A stretch of 64,000 nt of DNA from assembly GCF_000406165.1 (NCBI RefSeq), contig NZ_CM001977.1:2195915-2259914 (forward strand). The letters run 5' to 3'. Below the pieces are notes generated by a model, which was given only the letters and a program-made list of their open reading frames with translations, was not told the DNA's origin and searched no databases. Made by a program: the position numbers and the translations under genes. Shown here piece after piece: positions 36,147 to 43,912 of the stretch. The DNA is from Dickeya zeae NCPPB 2538 (lineage in GTDB: Bacteria > Pseudomonadota > Gammaproteobacteria > Enterobacterales > Enterobacteriaceae). The number at the start of each line of letters is the position of its first letter. The stretch's first letter is position 1.

Positions 36147-36869
36147 ATGAAATTTAAAATTCTGACAGTGATGGTTGCATCTTTGGTAAGTATGAGTTCA
36201 ATGGCAGTGACGTTTGATTATCGCCATGAGATGTTCGATACCAAAAACGCCGATCACAAAGATCGACTGCTGATTTCGCACCGTTTTGACAATGGATTTG
36301 GTCTGTCTTCTGAAGTGAAGTGGAAACAATCCGGCAATGACACTACCCCAAACAAACCGTACAACGAACAAGTAAGTAATGGTACTGAAGTCACTGCCAG
36401 CTATCTGTATAAATTCAACAAAATGTTTAATACCGAGTTTGGCTTCAACTTGGTTACCGACAGTACAGGTAACACCTATCGTCCTTACATCAAAGGCGGG
36501 GTAAACTTTACAGATAGCCTGTACTATACGCTGCGTTATCGCCCGTTCTATCAGCGCATGGATGATAAAATCACCACATCAGGTGCTGACACCACCATGA
36601 AGGGCTACACGATTACCAGCGTACTGGGCTATAAATTCCTGGACAATTTCACTGTTGAGTACGAACTGGAATACAACAAGAATACCAAAGCAGGTGCAAC
36701 TGGTTACCGCTTTGATAAAGACAGCGACAACTTCACTCACGACGTGAAGCTGGCCTACAAGATCGATAAAAACTGGACACCGTACATTCAGCTCGCCAAC
36801 GTTGAAGGCAGCAAAACAACTGACGAACGTCAGACTCGTTATCGCGTCGGTGTGCAGTACAACTTCTGA
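36147..36869 (+). CDS. KdgM-family oligogalacturonate-specific porin (KdgM/KdgN)
   Basis: A 240-residue outer-membrane protein: signal peptide MKFKILTVMVASLVSMSSMA, then a beta-barrel of amphipathic strands ending in the aromatic YRVGVQYNF. Blocks such as FDYRHEMFD, NHKDRLLISHRF-like DHKDRLLISHRFDNGFGL, YRPYIKGG and WTPYIQLANV are typical of Dickeya KdgM/KdgN. These narrow porins admit pectin oligomers of galacturonate. A start eight codons earlier is possible, but GAGAGGG precedes this ATG. KdgM itself is usually next to paeX, so this copy is more likely KdgN; not certain. Two KdgR boxes precede it. Confidence 0.9.
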   Translation: MKFKILTVMVASLVSMSSMAVTFDYRHEMFDTKNADHKDRLLISHRFDNGFGLSSEVKWKQSGNDTTPNKPYNEQVSNGTEVTASYLYKFNKMFNTEFGFNLVTDSTGNTYRPYIKGGVNFTDSLYYTLRYRPFYQRMDDKITTSGADTTMKGYTITSVLGYKFLDNFTVEYELEYNKNTKAGATGYRFDKDSDNFTHDVKLAYKIDKNWTPYIQLANVEGSKTTDERQTRYRVGVQYNF

Positions 36870-36888
36870 TAACCCTTATCGCGGTTAT

Positions 36889-36920
36889 AAAAAAGGCGGA
36901 ACCTCGGTTCCGCCTTTTTT
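36889..36920. terminator. Bidirectional terminator between porin and ompW
   Basis: AAAAAAGGCGGAACC and GGTTCCGCCTTTTTT form a near-perfect 15-position palindrome with A-tract before and T-tract after, so it can end both convergent transcripts. It lies 19 nt after the porin stop and 18 nt past ompW. Confidence 0.92.
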
Positions 36921-36937
36921 GCTGGTTACATCGTTTA

Positions 36938-37570
36938 TTAGAACTTGTAACCGAAGCCAAACATAAACACCCAAGGATCCAAACGGGTTTTGATGCTCTG
37001 ATCCTGACCTGCTGCCTTGAATTTTACAGTAGTATCGATATCCATCCACCATACCGACATATTCAACAACCAGTTTTTATTCAGGTTGTAATCCAGACCC
37101 GCCTGTGCGGCAACGCCCCAGGAACTTTTCAGGTGCAGATCGGTTAACCCGGCATCCTGACCGGTCTGGTTAAATTTCTCATCAAAGAATGTCGTGTAGT
37201 TCAAACCAAGACCCAAATAAGGACGCAGGCTATCTGTGCTCTGCCCAAAGTAGTACTGTGCCATCAGTGTTGGCGGTAAGTGTTTCACTTCCGCAATCTG
37301 GCCCACACCACCGACACCCACCCGATGCTTAAACGGTGTTGCGGCCAGCAGTTCGACACCAATATTATCCGTCGCCATGTAGCCTAAAGTGAGGCCAAGT
37401 TGGGTATTGTTATTCACACTAAATGACCCCAGACCCAGCACATCATCAGAGCTGGTATGCGGGCGTACCGTTGCGGTTCCGGCACGAACAATAACATCCC
37501 CTGCCTGATGGGCTTGTGCCAGTGCAGGTACCATCGCCGCTGCTACCATCAATAAAGCAACCTTTTTCAT
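36938..37570 (-). CDS. ompW: OmpW, outer-membrane protein
   Basis: A 210-residue small beta-barrel with signal peptide (MKKVALLMVAAAMVPALAQA). Family blocks are HQAGDVIVRAGTATVRP, the conserved NNTQLGLTLGYMATDNIGVELLAATPF and the C-terminal FMFGFGYKF. OmpW proteins form narrow hydrophobic channels in the outer membrane. The ATG with GGAG upstream was chosen over a start four codons earlier. A perfect FNR box lies about 150 nt upstream, in line with oxygen control of ompW in E. coli. Confidence 0.94.
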   Translation of the reverse strand: MKKVALLMVAAAMVPALAQAHQAGDVIVRAGTATVRPHTSSDDVLGLGSFSVNNNTQLGLTLGYMATDNIGVELLAATPFKHRVGVGGVGQIAEVKHLPPTLMAQYYFGQSTDSLRPYLGLGLNYTTFFDEKFNQTGQDAGLTDLHLKSSWGVAAQAGLDYNLNKNWLLNMSVWWMDIDTTVKFKAAGQDQSIKTRLDPWVFMFGFGYKF

Positions 37571-37715
37571 TATCCACTCCATTTGTAAGGTTAATATCCG
37601 TGCGAACTATACCCACTAAGGGGTAGCTTTGTTTGAAGCCAGATCACATCCTGACATGATTTTTATGGCAAAACGACCGCGATCAAATCATCCCAAGTCA
37701 CTAAAAAACATAGAA

Positions 37716-37729
37716 TTGATCCAAATCAA
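37716..37729. promoter_or_regulatory. Perfect FNR box between ompW and ykgJ
   Basis: TTGAT-CCAA-ATCAA is an exact match to the FNR consensus TTGAT-N4-ATCAA. It is centred 152 nt upstream of ompW and 130 nt upstream of ykgJ. In E. coli ompW is an FNR target, which favours ompW here. Confidence 0.8.
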
Positions 37730-37852
37730 AAAGCACGAAAAAAGCAAATCCCCCGCAAGCACAAAAAAGAAGCTGCACCGCCTGGCATTCCGGCGTAATG
37801 TTATTTTTTTAGCTGAGATTCAACGCCGAGTGAGGCCGGTGGATAATCAATG

Positions 37853-38221
37853 ATGAGTCATCACAGTCACGTTAACCCTTGTATGGAATGCGGTGCATGC
37901 TGCGGCTATTTCCGGGTATCGTTTTACTGGTCAGAAGCGAATGATGGGGGCGGCACGGTACCCGTTGAGCTAACTGAACCTGTCACGCCTTTTCTGCGCT
38001 GTATGGCCGGCACAAACAGCAAACCGATTCGTTGCTGCGCATTGGAAGGTAACATCGGCGAGTCGGTCAGTTGCCGCATTTATGCTCAGCGCCCCTCACC
38101 ATGCCACGAATTTGCGCAATCAGGTGAAAATGGTCAGCCTAATGATGCCTGCGATCGGGCACGCGCAGCCTATGACTTACCGCCGCTCATCCCGGCCCGT
38201 TTGCCGCAGCCGTGCTCATAA
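37853..38221 (+). CDS. ykgJ: YkgJ-family cysteine-cluster protein
   Basis: A 122-residue protein with the metal-binding cysteine cluster of the YkgJ family: NPCMECGACCGYFRVSFYW at the N-terminus, then CC, CRIY and PSPCHEF, with a CDRARAAYDLPPL tail. The same blocks occur in E. coli YkgJ (109 residues). Such proteins are thought to bind zinc or iron; the role is unknown. ATG codons at 37850 and 37853 are both possible; the second gives the E. coli-like start MSH. It is divergent from ompW, not the E. coli location of ykgJ. Confidence 0.88.
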   Translation: MSHHSHVNPCMECGACCGYFRVSFYWSEANDGGGTVPVELTEPVTPFLRCMAGTNSKPIRCCALEGNIGESVSCRIYAQRPSPCHEFAQSGENGQPNDACDRARAAYDLPPLIPARLPQPCS

Positions 38222-38335
38222 ATCAGAGCAAAAATAAGCAGATAGATGAAATCGATGTCGGGGTGCCACGGAACACCTGAACGGGTTACAATAGCCAGCT
38301 AATTGCCTATTGCTAACTTTTGCCAAGGAGTTTTC

Positions 38336-39088
38336 ATGCCTATCACGGCCAGCAGGTTGTACCGTGACACCTTGAATTTTACACGTAACCAGTTTTTCAG
38401 CATTCTTATGCTGTCACTGCTGACGTCATTGATAACCGTCGTCCTTGGGCACGTTTTTACCCCCGATAGCGAGCAGCTACAGCTGCTCAGTAGCAGCAAC
38501 GTAGATTTATCCGCCATTGAGCAGCCAGGCATCAGCGATATCATTGCGCAACTCTCCCCTGAGCAACAACTCGTCCTGCTGAAGGCGTCTGCCGCGGGTA
38601 CCTTTGCGACACTGGTGGGGAATGCCCTGTTAACTGGCGGTATCCTTATGCTGATTCAACTGGTCTCTGCGGGCCACCAAACCAGCGCGCTGCGTGCAAT
38701 TGCCGCGTCTGCTCCGCTGTTACCCCGCCTGCTTCTGCTGATCCTGATTTGTACCCTGTTAATTCAGTTAGGCATGCTACTGGTGGTGGTGCCGGGAATC
38801 TTATTATCCATCGCCTTTAGTTTGTCGCCGGTGATTGCCGTAACGGAAAAGCGTGGCGTATTTGCTGCCATGCGAGTCAGCAGCAAGCTGGCATTCGCCC
38901 ATTTCCGCCAGACCGCACCAGCCGTCATGCTATGGTTACTGGTCAAAGTCGCGCTGCTGCTACTGATCGCCCGTTTACCCATGGTGTCACCAACCGCGAT
39001 GGCGGTAATGTTAAATACTATCAGCAACATTATCTCTGCCATGCTGCTGGTCTACGTGTTTCGTCTGTACATGCTGGTACGCGGTTAA
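38336..39088 (+). CDS. yciC: YciC, UPF0259 inner-membrane protein
   Basis: A 250-residue polytopic membrane protein with about six hydrophobic segments, matching E. coli YciC (247 residues). Typical blocks are ITASRLYRDTLNFTRNQF at the N-terminus and LGMLLVVVPGILLSIAFSLS in the middle. Function is unknown. The ATG with AAGGAG 5 nt upstream was used; the frame is open for 11 further codons. yciB and yciA follow in the same order as in E. coli. Confidence 0.93.
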   Translation: MPITASRLYRDTLNFTRNQFFSILMLSLLTSLITVVLGHVFTPDSEQLQLLSSSNVDLSAIEQPGISDIIAQLSPEQQLVLLKASAAGTFATLVGNALLTGGILMLIQLVSAGHQTSALRAIAASAPLLPRLLLLILICTLLIQLGMLLVVVPGILLSIAFSLSPVIAVTEKRGVFAAMRVSSKLAFAHFRQTAPAVMLWLLVKVALLLLIARLPMVSPTAMAVMLNTISNIISAMLLVYVFRLYMLVRG

Positions 39089-39105
39089 TGCTGCCTATCC
39101 TGAAC

Positions 39106-39129
39106 GGGAGTGGCGCCAGCGCCGCTCCC
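39106..39129 (+). terminator. Hairpin after yciC
   Basis: GGGAG-t-GGCGC and GCGCC-g-CTCCC form a strong GC-rich stem with one mismatch and a 2-nt apex, 17 nt after the yciC stop. No T-run follows, so intrinsic termination would be incomplete. Confidence 0.5.
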
Positions 39130-39285
39130 TCTCAACCCACCTTTATGGCGGTGATAACGTAATTTTCTGCAAATTGTTACGATAAATCGGGAATCGTGCC
39201 GCACAAACAGCGATAATAATTCGCAGAGAGTTCACCCTTTTTTGGTATACGCGGCCACACACCGGATACGTAACGGATTAACATA

Positions 39286-39846
39286 ATGAAGCAAATTATT
39301 GATTTTATTCCTCTTATTGTCTTTTTTGTCTGTTATAAACTGTATGATATTTATGTCGCTTCGGGTGCATTAATCGCAGCAACAGCAGCCGCATTACTGT
39401 TTAGCTGGCTCATTTACCGCAAGATAGAAAAGATGATGCTGCTGACATTCCTGATGGTGGCCGTATTCGGCACCCTGACGCTGGTCTTCCATAATGACCA
39501 ATTCATTAAATGGAAAGTCACCATCATTTACACGCTGTTCGCTACCGCATTGCTGTTCAGCCAGTTTGTCATGAAAAAACCGCTAATTCAGCGCATGCTC
39601 GGTAAAGAGCTGGTCTTACCGGAAATGGTGTGGGCAAAATTGAACATAGCCTGGGCGATCTTTTTCCTGCTGTGCGGACTGGCGAATATCTATATTGCCT
39701 TCTGGTTGCCACAAAGCGTTTGGGTCGACTTTAAAGTATTTGGCCTCACCGGCCTGACTCTGGTATTTACATTACTGTGCGGCGTTTACATTTACCGTCA
39801 CCTGCCGGGCGAACCGGAGAAGACGGAAAATGAAGGCGATAAATAA
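39286..39846 (+). CDS. yciB: YciB (IspZ), septation/intermembrane protein
   Basis: A 186-residue membrane protein with five predicted membrane segments. The start MKQIIDFIPLIVFFVCYKLYD and the LNIAWAIFFLLCGLANIYIA segment are near-identical to E. coli YciB (179 residues). It is linked to cell-envelope integrity and septation (intracellular septation protein A). It starts 197 nt after yciC and ends 52 nt before yciA. Confidence 0.94.
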   Translation: MKQIIDFIPLIVFFVCYKLYDIYVASGALIAATAAALLFSWLIYRKIEKMMLLTFLMVAVFGTLTLVFHNDQFIKWKVTIIYTLFATALLFSQFVMKKPLIQRMLGKELVLPEMVWAKLNIAWAIFFLLCGLANIYIAFWLPQSVWVDFKVFGLTGLTLVFTLLCGVYIYRHLPGEPEKTENEGDK

Positions 39847-39898
39847 CCTACCGCCACAGACTGATTATTGACTACTCACAAGCGGATTCGTTGATCCT

Positions 39899-40321
39899 AT
39901 GAGCAAACAAGATGTATTACCTCACGGCGAGCTGGTGCTGCGCACCCTGGCCATGCCAGCAGATACCAATGCCAATGGCGATATCTTTGGCGGCTGGCTA
40001 ATGTCACAGATGGATATAGGCGGTGCGATTCTGGCAAAAGAGATTGCAGAAGGCCGTGTTGTCACCGTTCGCGTCGACGGCATGACCTTTCTCAAGCCCG
40101 TTGCCGTTGGTGATGTGGTTTGTTGCTACGCCCGTTGCGTTCGTACCGGACGTAGTTCAATGACAGTCAATGTGGAAGTGTGGGTGAAAAAAGTATCAAC
40201 AGACCCCATTGGCCAACGCTATCGTGCGACTGAAGCCCTGTTTACTTATGTCGCTGTCGATGAAGAGGGGCGTCCACGCGAATTGCCGCAAGGGAAAAGC
40301 AACTTCGCACCAGAACAATAA
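39899..40321 (+). CDS. yciA: YciA, acyl-CoA thioesterase
   Basis: A 140-residue hot-dog-fold enzyme that hydrolyses acyl-CoAs. The family motif NANGDIFGGWLMSQMDIGG (residues about 22-40) contains the catalytic Asp and backbone, followed by RVDGMTFLKPVAVGD and YVAVDEEGRPREL. Length is close to E. coli YciA (132). It is last in the yciC-yciB-yciA group and convergent with tonB. Confidence 0.94.
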   Translation: MSKQDVLPHGELVLRTLAMPADTNANGDIFGGWLMSQMDIGGAILAKEIAEGRVVTVRVDGMTFLKPVAVGDVVCCYARCVRTGRSSMTVNVEVWVKKVSTDPIGQRYRATEALFTYVAVDEEGRPRELPQGKSNFAPEQ

Positions 40322-40348
40322 TCACCTTCACCATTCTGAAAGCGCAAC

Positions 40349-40376
40349 AATAAGGCACCGCAAGCGGTGCCTTATT
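40349..40376. terminator. Bidirectional terminator between yciA and tonB
   Basis: AATAAGGCACCGC and GCGGTGCCTTATT form a perfect 13-bp inverted repeat around AA. It lies in the 78-nt gap between convergent genes and has A/T-rich ends. Confidence 0.8.
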
Positions 40377-40399
40377 GATTGGTGCGACACTGACCCGAC

Positions 40400-41152
40400 T
40401 TATTCCATCGCTGTAGCGCCATTGACTTTGAAAATAATCGTCACCACCAGGTCTTTCCCTGGTCGATTCTCTTCATAACGCCACTTACGCATCGCCTGCC
40501 TGATATCCCGCTCGAACAGGTTTTGCGGTTCAGCTGACAGCACCCGGACATTACCGACACGACCCGACTCATCCACATCAAACTGTACTTTAACCCGGCC
40601 TTCAATATGCAGGGCTAACGCACGGGCAGGATATTCCGGCTGAACCCGATTTACCGGTTTGGGACCAGCAGGCTGGGCGCTGGCAACCGGAGCCTGACTA
40701 ACCGGTGCCGCATTATGGTTCACGGTCTGGCTGGATGCGGGTGCGGCATTCGGCTCAGGCACACGTTCCTGGGGCTTGTCCTTTTGCGGCACCAGCTTTT
40801 TCACCGGTTTAGGCTTTGTTTCCGGCTTAGGTTTGGGTTTCGGCTGAGGTTTAGGTTCCGGTAACGGAATGGGAACCGGTTTTGGCAACGGCGGCGGCTC
40901 AGGTTGAACCTGTGGTTCCGGTACCGGTTCGGGCTCATGTGTTGGCTCTGGCTCAGCGCTCGGTGCGGGTGCGGCTTCCTGCGGTGCGGTGTTAACCATC
41001 ATGACCTGGATAGGTTGTGGCGCCGTCGGCAGAGTGACTGATGTATTAAAAGAAGCAAACAACAACCCAGCTATCAATGAACCATGGAATACGACGGAAA
41101 CCAATACAGGCCATGAGTATCGGTGGGTCAGGAAAAATGTTTTCTGCGGCAT
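40400..41152 (-). CDS. tonB: TonB, energy transducer to outer-membrane receptors
   Basis: A 250-residue protein anchored by an N-terminal membrane segment (RYSWPVLVSVVFHGSLIAGLL) containing the conserved Ser and His. A long Pro-Glu/Pro-Lys periplasmic spacer (about residues 50-130) follows, then a C-terminal domain with QPEYPARALALHIEGRVKVQ and MRKWRYE. With ExbBD it passes proton-motive energy to iron and vitamin B12 receptors. The ATG at 41152 follows an AGAGGA site; a GTG seven codons earlier is the alternative. A Fur-type site lies upstream. Confidence 0.95.
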   Translation of the reverse strand: MPQKTFFLTHRYSWPVLVSVVFHGSLIAGLLFASFNTSVTLPTAPQPIQVMMVNTAPQEAAPAPSAEPEPTHEPEPVPEPQVQPEPPPLPKPVPIPLPEPKPQPKPKPKPETKPKPVKKLVPQKDKPQERVPEPNAAPASSQTVNHNAAPVSQAPVASAQPAGPKPVNRVQPEYPARALALHIEGRVKVQFDVDESGRVGNVRVLSAEPQNLFERDIRQAMRKWRYEENRPGKDLVVTIIFKVNGATAME

Positions 41153-41188
41153 AGTTATATGATGTCCTCTCACCGCTCAAGTTTAAAT

Positions 41189-41207
41189 GCAAATGACAAT
41201 CATATTC
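41189..41207. promoter_or_regulatory. Fur box upstream of tonB
   Basis: GCAAATGACAATCATATTC matches the Fur consensus GATAATGATAATCATTATC at 14 of 19 positions, including the central ATGA-AATCAT core. It lies 37-55 nt upstream of the tonB start, as expected for iron-repressed tonB. Confidence 0.75.
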
Positions 41208-41327
41208 AATAGCATCACTTCAATTCCTGTCATAAACGACGTCACGATTTATCCGGTTTCGGCCTATCAGCATCATAGCGTATGATGACGGTTCATCTCA
41301 TAACGATATGACACACCGAGGTTTACC

Positions 41328-41624
41328 ATGCTGTATGTGATTTATGCTACTGATGTCCCCGGCTCACTGGAAAAGCGTCTTGCCGCCCGTCCGGCACATC
41401 TTGAACGATTGCAGACACTACGCGATCAGGGGCGTTTGTTAACGGCAGGTCCGCTACCCGCCATTGACAGTGAAGACCCCGGTGCCGCCGGATTTACCGG
41501 TTCCACCGTCATTGCCGAATTCCCATCGCTGGAAGAGGCTCGTCAGTGGGCGAACGATGATCCCTATGTCGCCGCAGGTGTTTACGAGTCTGTCAGCGTT
41601 AAACCCTTTAGAAAAGTATTTTAA
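41328..41624 (+). CDS. yciI: YciI-family protein
   Basis: This 98-residue protein has the ferredoxin-like alpha/beta fold of the YciI family. The start MLYVIYATDVPGSLEKRLAA and the blocks RPAHLERLQTLRDQGRLLTAGP and FPSLEEARQWANDDPYVAAGVY are characteristic, including the His-Asp pair (H21 and the DDPY Asp) proposed for the active site. Function is uncharacterised. It is divergent from tonB as in E. coli. Confidence 0.94.
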   Translation: MLYVIYATDVPGSLEKRLAARPAHLERLQTLRDQGRLLTAGPLPAIDSEDPGAAGFTGSTVIAEFPSLEEARQWANDDPYVAAGVYESVSVKPFRKVF

Positions 41625-41752
41625 TCTAAACTTGACGGAGGTTATGGAATTTTCAATAAATATGACCTCCATTTACACCCCAAATATCTGAAATATTTTA
41701 TTCATTTAATGATGTTATGTTGGCGGCAGTTTTCTTTAGCGAGTAAATTGTC

Positions 41753-43456
41753 ATGTCAACATCCACCCCGTCACGCTCCGGTTTTCTGGGCAGAATGCGC
41801 CAGCACCGCCTGAGTTTCCTTTCCGGTTTACTGTTGATCATCGGACTCTTTTCCTTATTACAGTTGCTGTCTGTCGGCATGATCTCGAAAACCATGACCG
41901 AGGTGCGTCAGGATAGCGCCGCCAACGAGGCACTGCGCCAGCAGCAGGCCCTGATGGATCAGGCTAGAATGGAGGTCATGAACGCCAGCGATAAGCTCAA
42001 TCGCGCGGGCATCTACCTGATGTTTGATAAGGAAACCGGCTCTGTCGGCAGCTGGAATAGCCTGATGTCGGAAGCCGAAACCTCATTAGCCAACGCACAA
42101 GGGTATTACCAAAAACTGGAGCGTTTTTCTGGCTCCGCACGTAATGACGCCGCCTTCACCGACCTCAAGAATAGCTATCAGCAGCTATATAACGGATTGG
42201 TCGAGCTGGCTCAGGGCATTAAAAAAACCAACGAAATCGATATTTTCTTTGCCGTGCCTATCCAGGCTTACCAGACGCAGTTCACCCAGAAGTATTCCCG
42301 CTTCCTGCAGGAAAATGATACCCGCCAGAAACAGCATGCCCAGCAGTTGTTGAATAACCTCGATGCCGCACACACCCTGTTTATCGTGATTCTGGGATTA
42401 CTGCTGGTCATTTCGGCAGTGGTCTGGATTGGCGTCAATAAGGTGATCGTGCATCCGCTTAAACGCATCACCGACCATCTGAAACTGATCGCATCCGGTG
42501 ATTTGTCCCACGACATAGCCATAGAAAAACGCGCAACCCGTGAAATCGCCGTATTGAACAATAGTGTGGTTCAGATGCAAAGCGGTCTGGTCGAGCTAAT
42601 AAGCCAGGTTCGTCAGGGCATGGAAACCATGATGCAGCAAGTCAGCCACGTCACCAGCGACAACCGCCAGTTATCAGAGCAGGCCAACCTGCAATCTGCG
42701 GAACTGAAAGTCACCACCGAGCACATCATCCAGATTAGCCAACATCTGGAACAGAATGCTCAGTACACAGAACAAGCCAGCCACCATGCACAAGAAACCA
42801 GCCATATCGCCGAACAGGGCGAAGGCATGATGAGTGACGTCAGAAATGCGATGCAAAATATTTCCAGTCGCAGTAAAGAAATGACAGAAGTGATCTCACT
42901 GATAGAAAACGTCGCCTTCCAGACGCATATCCTGTCACTGAATGCAGCAATTGAAGCGGCACGGGCCGGAGAAATGGGCAAAGGGTTTTCAGTCGTGGCG
43001 CGGGAAGTCGGTACGCTGGCCTCGCAAAGCAGCCAGTCGGCGCACAACATTAATGCCTTGATTCACGAATCAGACAGCAGTGTTGCGACGGGCGCTAAGC
43101 TGGTTGCTCGCCTCAATGACAGCTTGCAGGAGATCATTCAGGCCGCCAAAGGCACCAGCACATTCCTCAATGAAATCACTGATATTTCGCAACAACAGAA
43201 TCAGAGCATTCATGAAGTCACCAACCGAATCAGTTCACTCAATGATACCGTGAAGCAAAACGCCGTGCAGGTGGAAGCCTCGGCCCAAACCTGTCTTCAG
43301 CTTCTTGAACAGGCAGAACAGCTCAACATGTCGGTATCCCTGTTCCATTTGCCCGTGATAGAAGACGCACCGGTGGAACCCAATACCCAGCGGACAACAC
43401 CGGCTCAGGTTACCAAAAGCTATGTCGCCCTGCCGCAGCATTCACCGGCATTGTAG
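41753..43456 (+). CDS. Methyl-accepting chemotaxis protein
   Basis: A 567-residue chemoreceptor: membrane segment at about residues 22-44, a four-helix periplasmic sensor (about 45-205) of the Tar/Tsr ligand-binding type, a second membrane segment (206-228), HAMP domain (VIVHPLKRITDHLKLIASGDL), then the cytoplasmic coiled coil. The signalling tip reads VAFQTHILSLNAAIEAARAG (387-406), where most receptors have [11 protein letters not shown]. There is no C-terminal NWETF pentapeptide, so it would depend on other receptors for methylation. The ligand is unknown. It is inserted between yciI and the yciY/cls genes. Confidence 0.92.
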   Translation: MSTSTPSRSGFLGRMRQHRLSFLSGLLLIIGLFSLLQLLSVGMISKTMTEVRQDSAANEALRQQQALMDQARMEVMNASDKLNRAGIYLMFDKETGSVGSWNSLMSEAETSLANAQGYYQKLERFSGSARNDAAFTDLKNSYQQLYNGLVELAQGIKKTNEIDIFFAVPIQAYQTQFTQKYSRFLQENDTRQKQHAQQLLNNLDAAHTLFIVILGLLLVISAVVWIGVNKVIVHPLKRITDHLKLIASGDLSHDIAIEKRATREIAVLNNSVVQMQSGLVELISQVRQGMETMMQQVSHVTSDNRQLSEQANLQSAELKVTTEHIIQISQHLEQNAQYTEQASHHAQETSHIAEQGEGMMSDVRNAMQNISSRSKEMTEVISLIENVAFQTHILSLNAAIEAARAGEMGKGFSVVAREVGTLASQSSQSAHNINALIHESDSSVATGAKLVARLNDSLQEIIQAAKGTSTFLNEITDISQQQNQSIHEVTNRISSLNDTVKQNAVQVEASAQTCLQLLEQAEQLNMSVSLFHLPVIEDAPVEPNTQRTTPAQVTKSYVALPQHSPAL

Positions 43457-43481
43457 TATAGATATCTGATCGGATAAAAAA

Positions 43482-43507
43482 GCCCAACAACCTGACGGCT
43501 GTTGGGC
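43482..43507 (-). terminator. Terminator after yciY
   Basis: On the minus strand an 8-bp stem (GCCCAACA/TGTTGGGC, 10-nt loop) is followed by TTTTTT. It lies 22 nt after yciY. The plus strand has no T-run, so it serves the minus-strand gene. Confidence 0.82.
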
Positions 43508-43528
43508 CTGACACTCACTACCCGGCGA

Positions 43529-43705
43529 CTACCACTCGTAAGCTACGGCATACAATAACGCACGGCGCTGTTGCTTCTGGCACAGGTAACGTACGTGATG
43601 GATATGTCGGTAACTACGCGACTGGGCCTCAAGCCAGCGACTCCGACGGCGCTGCACCTGACGTTGCATACGCCAGCGGCTGACTTCATTCCGGCTGCGT
43701 TTCAT
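43529..43705 (-). CDS. yciY: YciY, small basic protein
   Basis: A 58-residue Arg-rich protein. MKRSRNEVSRWRMQRQVQRR and the following SRWLEAQSR match E. coli YciY (57 residues), which also lies next to cls. The frame continues 36 codons upstream, but the internal Met gives the family start. A good terminator directly downstream supports transcription. Function is unknown; the many Arg residues suggest nucleic-acid or ribosome contact, which is a guess. Confidence 0.82.
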   Translation of the reverse strand: MKRSRNEVSRWRMQRQVQRRRSRWLEAQSRSYRHIHHVRYLCQKQQRRALLYAVAYEW

Positions 43706-43912
43706 GGCACGACTCTTATGATAAGCATGATGGGCCCGCCTATTATATCCCCCTGTTTTCGCGCGCCAAGAGAGAAAGCGGGATTTTCCCGAATCCGCAT
43801 GCTTGCCAGCCATACGCTATAGTATTCAGAGTAAAGGACTTTCCCCTCAGGGGAACTATGCATACACTTGAGCTGGTGAACATTTCGCAGCAGGGAACCG
43901 TACATTGTTACT

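Noticed and set aside
37629..37853. 74-codon plus-strand frame before ykgJ, overlapping its start
   Set aside because: It contains the perfect FNR box, has no ribosome site and matches no family; the stretch is better read as promoter DNA.
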